This document shows positions 56,045 through 59,767 of a stretch of 59,767 nucleotides of DNA, one piece after another. A model generated the notes under the pieces. That model worked only from the letters and a program-made list of their open reading frames with translations. It was not told the DNA's origin and made no database searches. Source of the stretch: Pholiota molesta (lineage: Eukaryota; Basidiomycota; Agaricomycetes; Agaricales; Strophariaceae); NCBI GenBank assembly GCA_014925825.1, contig JACGCK010000247.1:1-59767 (forward strand). Direction: 5' to 3'. The position numbers and the translations under genes were made by a program. The first letter of the stretch is position 1, and every line of letters starts with the position of its first letter.

Positions 56045-56501
56045 CCTTTCCTTTTTTTCTCCCTCTCTTAAATCTCACACACACTCTTCACTGTCTCCTG
56101 TCATTTTTTATTCCTTAATAAATAATGCTATGGACATTTTCACTCTCCTTGTTCGTTTTGTTATACTGTTTATACCATATGGCATATACCCCCAGTCTCA
56201 TCTTTATCATGCTTAGTATATCACCAGGATTCGGAGCAATGTTTTTATTTTTATTTTAGTTACCTACGAGTGTCTCGGTTGCTGTACGGATTTTATATCT
56301 GGCACACACACACACTTTTTCCTGTAGCCCCAAGCTGCACAACGCAGCACAACGCTCACCGAATAATGGCGGTGTTTCCTAAATGGGTGTATTATGTAAT
56401 GTACACGCGACATGCCGCGATATTTTCAATTAAGCCGCGAACAACATCCGTACTCTTTCTTTACTCTTTCATCCTTTCTTTCACCGTGGTCGGGCGTGTC
56501 G

Positions 56502-58830
56502 ATGATGGGAAGATCTAGTATGTTGCTATATGGAGTCTGATCATATATACTCAAAGAACTCATCTAGAAACAAAACGACCAGAGGTTCCTCTGAAAACAA
56601 GTCCGTTTTCTGATTTCTTATGAAATATGGTTTCTCTGACTTTTGGTTGTTCTCTTTCTCGAAGAACTAAAGAAGGATCCTGGCGTGCCTCGCCTTCCGA
56701 ATCTCAAAGCGAAAGTTAGAAATGCACAGACGAAACCGATGGTGCGTGGCTCAGCTGTGGCCTTCAGGACCTGTTGAACTTAACATAACTGTTCGTCTTA
56801 ATCAGATTCCTGAAGGACGCCGGATGGATCTTGATGCCCCCATGGCTTCAGAGCCTACATTATCTACTTTGGCAATGCTGGCGTCCGAAGCTGAGGCCTC
56901 GTCATCTGCGCTGCAGGAACAATTTACCGATCCTTCCTCGTCCACGTCTATCAACATGTCTGGAAAGACAAGAGAACAGATGCGGAAATATTACTTGAAG
57001 GCGCTGCACAAAGTCGTGGACGAGAGTGATATTGTCGTACTGGTACTCGATGCTCGCGATCCGGAGGGTTGTCGGAGTAGGCTGGTGGAAGAGGAGGTGA
57101 GACGACGCGAGTCTGAAGGCAAGAAGCTGGTGTTTGTGCTGAATAAAATCGGTGAGTGATCAATATCTGGCAATATGTTCTTGATTTATCCCCTAGCATT
57201 TCCAAAGATCTCATACCAAAATCCAACGCTCAACAATGGCTGAAATACCTGCGGCATTCTACACCGACCCTTCCTTTCCTTTCAAATGCTTCCTCACAAC
57301 ATCAACGGACGAATATCTCATCGTCTACTGCTCCGTCCCTATTGAAGCTTCTAAAAGCGTATAAGCCGAAGGCTGGCAGCGTTACGATCGGTGTCGTCGG
57401 GTATCCTAATGTTGGAAAGAGTAGTCTGATCAACAGCCTTAAACGCAGTAAAGTATGTTGAGCAAGGTCTTCTGAATTCCTAGGCCGTTCTGATCTCAGC
57501 ATATTTCTTGTATAGGTCTGTGCTGTCGCTGCACAGCCAGGACATACCAAAGATTTGCAATCAGTCCAACTGGAACGAGGCATGCGCATCATCGATTCAC
57601 CGGGAGTGGTATTTGACGATGATGATTACGATGATGGAAAGGGGAACAAAAAAGGCAGTGTGCTTCTTCGCAATGTCGTGAAGGTGGAGGATGTAGAGGA
57701 TCCCATAGCAGTCGGTAAGGATCTGTTGAATTATGTCCATTCACGAGGCTTGAAAGGTTGCTGATCTTGTATATTTCCATAGTTGAAGAAATCATCGGAC
57801 GGACGCCTCGAGAAAATTTGCAAAAAATCTATAACCTCCCCGAATTTTCATCAACTTTGGAGTTCCTCACCATGATGGCATTGAGTAACGGCCGACTCTT
57901 GAAGGTACGTCCAACGTTCCATTTGTATTGCTTCAACCTGTCTAATCTCTGTCACAGGGGGGAACCCCAGACCTCAATTCTGCTGCTCGACAAGTTCTAA
58001 GCGACTGGAACCAGCAAAAATCCCATACTTCTCAACGCCTCCTACCATCCATCCTTCACTGATACCTTCCACGGGTGCGTTCTTCTCTACAGCCCCTGCA
58101 CTATCTGATAATTGACTTTGCACCTCCCTTTATCAGTTGCCGCCACACGTAACGGCGATGACGGCCCGATGATCGCACCAGGCGCTGAAAACGTCGGGCA
58201 TGCCCAGATCTTGTCCGAGTTCTCTCAACCGTTCACACTGGATGGTCTGTTTGGCGCTGCTGATGCAGGCGCTTTTGGTGGTCGTGATAATGATGACGCC
58301 GTTATGGCAGACGAAGACGGTGATGTTTTCTGGGACGCTGTTGAAGGCCCAGGTGAAATGGGCGAAGATGGGTGGGTGCATTACATCATACTCCCCGAAG
58401 CTTGATTTGTTCTGATTTCGAATATTTTCTCCCCGTTTATCTATGCAGAATTCCTATGGAATCCGATGACTTGAAACACGTTGTCCCGCGCAAACGCTCG
58501 CGGTCCCCTTCCCTAATGCCTGATGACACCAACGGCACCAGCAACCTTCAGGACATATCTGCCGCTACTATCACACCCTCGTGGCAGTCTCGCCAACCGA
58601 AACGCCAACGGAAAAACAAGGACATTCCTTCATACGATGTGGCTCCAGATCATCATATTTTAGCGCAGATGGGGAAGAGCAACCCGCTAAGTCGAAAGGC
58701 GCTCAAGAAGGACGCAAAGAAGGCGAGGAAGGCGCATCGGGCACTGACGCAGGCGCATACGCATACGGCTAGTGGTGGGGGTGGGATGGAGGTAGATGAT
58801 GATGGCTTGCAGTTTACTTTCATGGCGTGA
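56502..58830 (+). CDS. NUG1: Nucleostemin/Nug1-type circularly permuted GTPase (60S ribosome biogenesis)
   Basis: Nucleolar GTPase for large-subunit maturation and export. The probable start is ATG 56502 or 56505, with a 13-16 nt first exon (MGRS) spliced at 56518 to KTKRPEVPLKT, then at about 56627 to KLKKDPGVPRLPNLKAKVRN. The conserved KKDPGVP block shows that these exons belong. The body carries the G motifs in permuted order. First is VVLVLDARDPEGCRSRL, then G4 FVLNKIDLIPKSNAQQWLKY (reached by an intron ending CCAAAG), G1 IGVVGYPNVGKSSLINSLKR and G3 GMRIIDSPGVVF. The tail has SRKALKKDAKKARKAHRAL and ends GLQFTFMA. The N-terminal basic domain is short, about 40 residues, versus a longer lysine-rich region in many orthologues. 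About eight introns are present. Confidence 0.88.
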
Positions 58831-59767
58831 TTCTTATTACCCCGGGGCGCGTCCATCCATCTTTTTTCTTCTGTTCGCTACCGACCTCATCCCCTCGAGT
58901 CAATTCCTCTCATTTCCTAATGACAGTGGGTTTGGCGCGCTATCAGATACGGAGAACATTTCTAATGTCAACTCATCATCTTCGGGGAGGGAACATACTA
59001 CATCTATGTAAGTAGGATGATGAATCTACTGCCGATTATCCGACTTCAAGCACTCCCGAGCTATCATGCATGGCTCCAACAACCCAACCGGCCCGGCTAT
59101 AAGGCTACCTGTTCTAAAATTGTTTCGTTCGCTGTGGCAGCTGACTAGCGCTGACTCGCTGCGAACACCTACTTGTAGCCGCGGCTATTACTTATCTCGG
59201 TACTTAACGGGTTCTCGGGAGTCTGACTATGCCCATCTTCTCTAGCCCTTGAGTGGCGTTCTGGACCAAATCCGGACGATGTCCCGACTTCCTACCGCTT
59301 GCGCAACGCCGGCTTCATACGATGTCCCCGTATTGCTATTCTAACAGATTTTCCTTCAGAATCGCCTCCAAAAATCGCTAAGCGTTAAGTTCAAGGGCTG
59401 ACTGAGTCGCATTATGAATACAACGGCCACGCACGGCATCCAGGTAAGCCGCCATACTAGTACTACATGGAGCCCACAAAAATCTTGCTAACCAAGCCTT
59501 TGTCATTCAGCATCCTAATCAATATCTGATTAACATAGATGCTCCAATGAAGTCATAAAACAGTGATCTTCTAGGACTTGCTTTCAACATTCGCCATTTC
59601 TTCTCAAAAATGAAAGCTCTCTTACTGCACCAGGAAACACAGCCATCGTTGGGGACATCCCACTTCCCGAGCCCAGCTCCAAAGAAATTCGGTCTGTCTG
59701 TCTTCGAAGAATTGATCAACTTCATTTTTGAATTTTGGCCGTTTCATCTAGTGTGAAGGTACATGCG
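58831..59767. other. Gene-free right edge
   Basis: I see no coding evidence, only the 3' flank of the Nug1 gene. A gene could begin beyond the window. Confidence 0.5.

Overview
The window is nuclear DNA of a filamentous basidiomycete, most likely an Agaricomycete. Its genes are dense in short GT-AG introns, mostly 45-70 nt. It carries a multi-WSC copper radical oxidase, a family typical of wood- and litter-decay fungi, and clustered F-box genes of the kind expanded in mushroom-forming fungi. Long gene-free stretches separate gene islands. There are no rRNA genes, CRISPR arrays or prokaryotic features, and I recognised no tRNA.

Layout. 1-4353 is gene-free, with microsatellites and a 0.27-kb tandem duplication. 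4354-8264 (+) is a polytopic processive family-2 glycosyltransferase. 9351-14558 (-) is a secreted glyoxal/galactose-oxidase-type copper radical oxidase with four N-terminal WSC domains. 14.6-20.4 kb is gene-poor. 20425-22696 (+) is a Gti1/Pac2 (WOPR) transcription factor. 24-32.6 kb holds three tandem paralogous F-box genes, the third frameshifted. 32.9-39.7 kb is an inverted duplication of a ZIP metal transporter: the left copy is gutted and the right copy looks complete. An FHA-domain gene lies between the two copies.

40.6-43.0 kb carries two adjacent cysteine-free secreted proteins. The first (40653-42059) has a signal peptide, three KR dibasic sites, a near-perfectly repeated peptide following two of them, and long acidic Asp-Ala and EDANG repeats. 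It looks like a Kex2-processed repeat protein and is my best candidate for something undescribed. Then come a divergent F-box gene (-), an intron-rich Dal5/Tna1-type MFS permease (-), an unrecognised acidic/basic protein (-) and an alpha/beta hydrolase (-). 53-59 kb is housekeeping: prefoldin subunit 5 (-) divergent from a DENND11/LCHN-like protein (+), then the Nug1/nucleostemin ribosome-biogenesis GTPase (+).

No metabolic cluster is apparent. Housekeeping genes sit at the right, and secreted, extracellular and duplicated genes lie in the centre and left. Seven independent reading-frame breaks in four loci all fit loss of one base. That raises the possibility of uncorrected single-base deletions in the assembly, so some apparent pseudogenes should be read with caution. 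Exon boundaries were inferred by eye from splice motifs and protein-family conservation; gene ends are firmer than individual introns.
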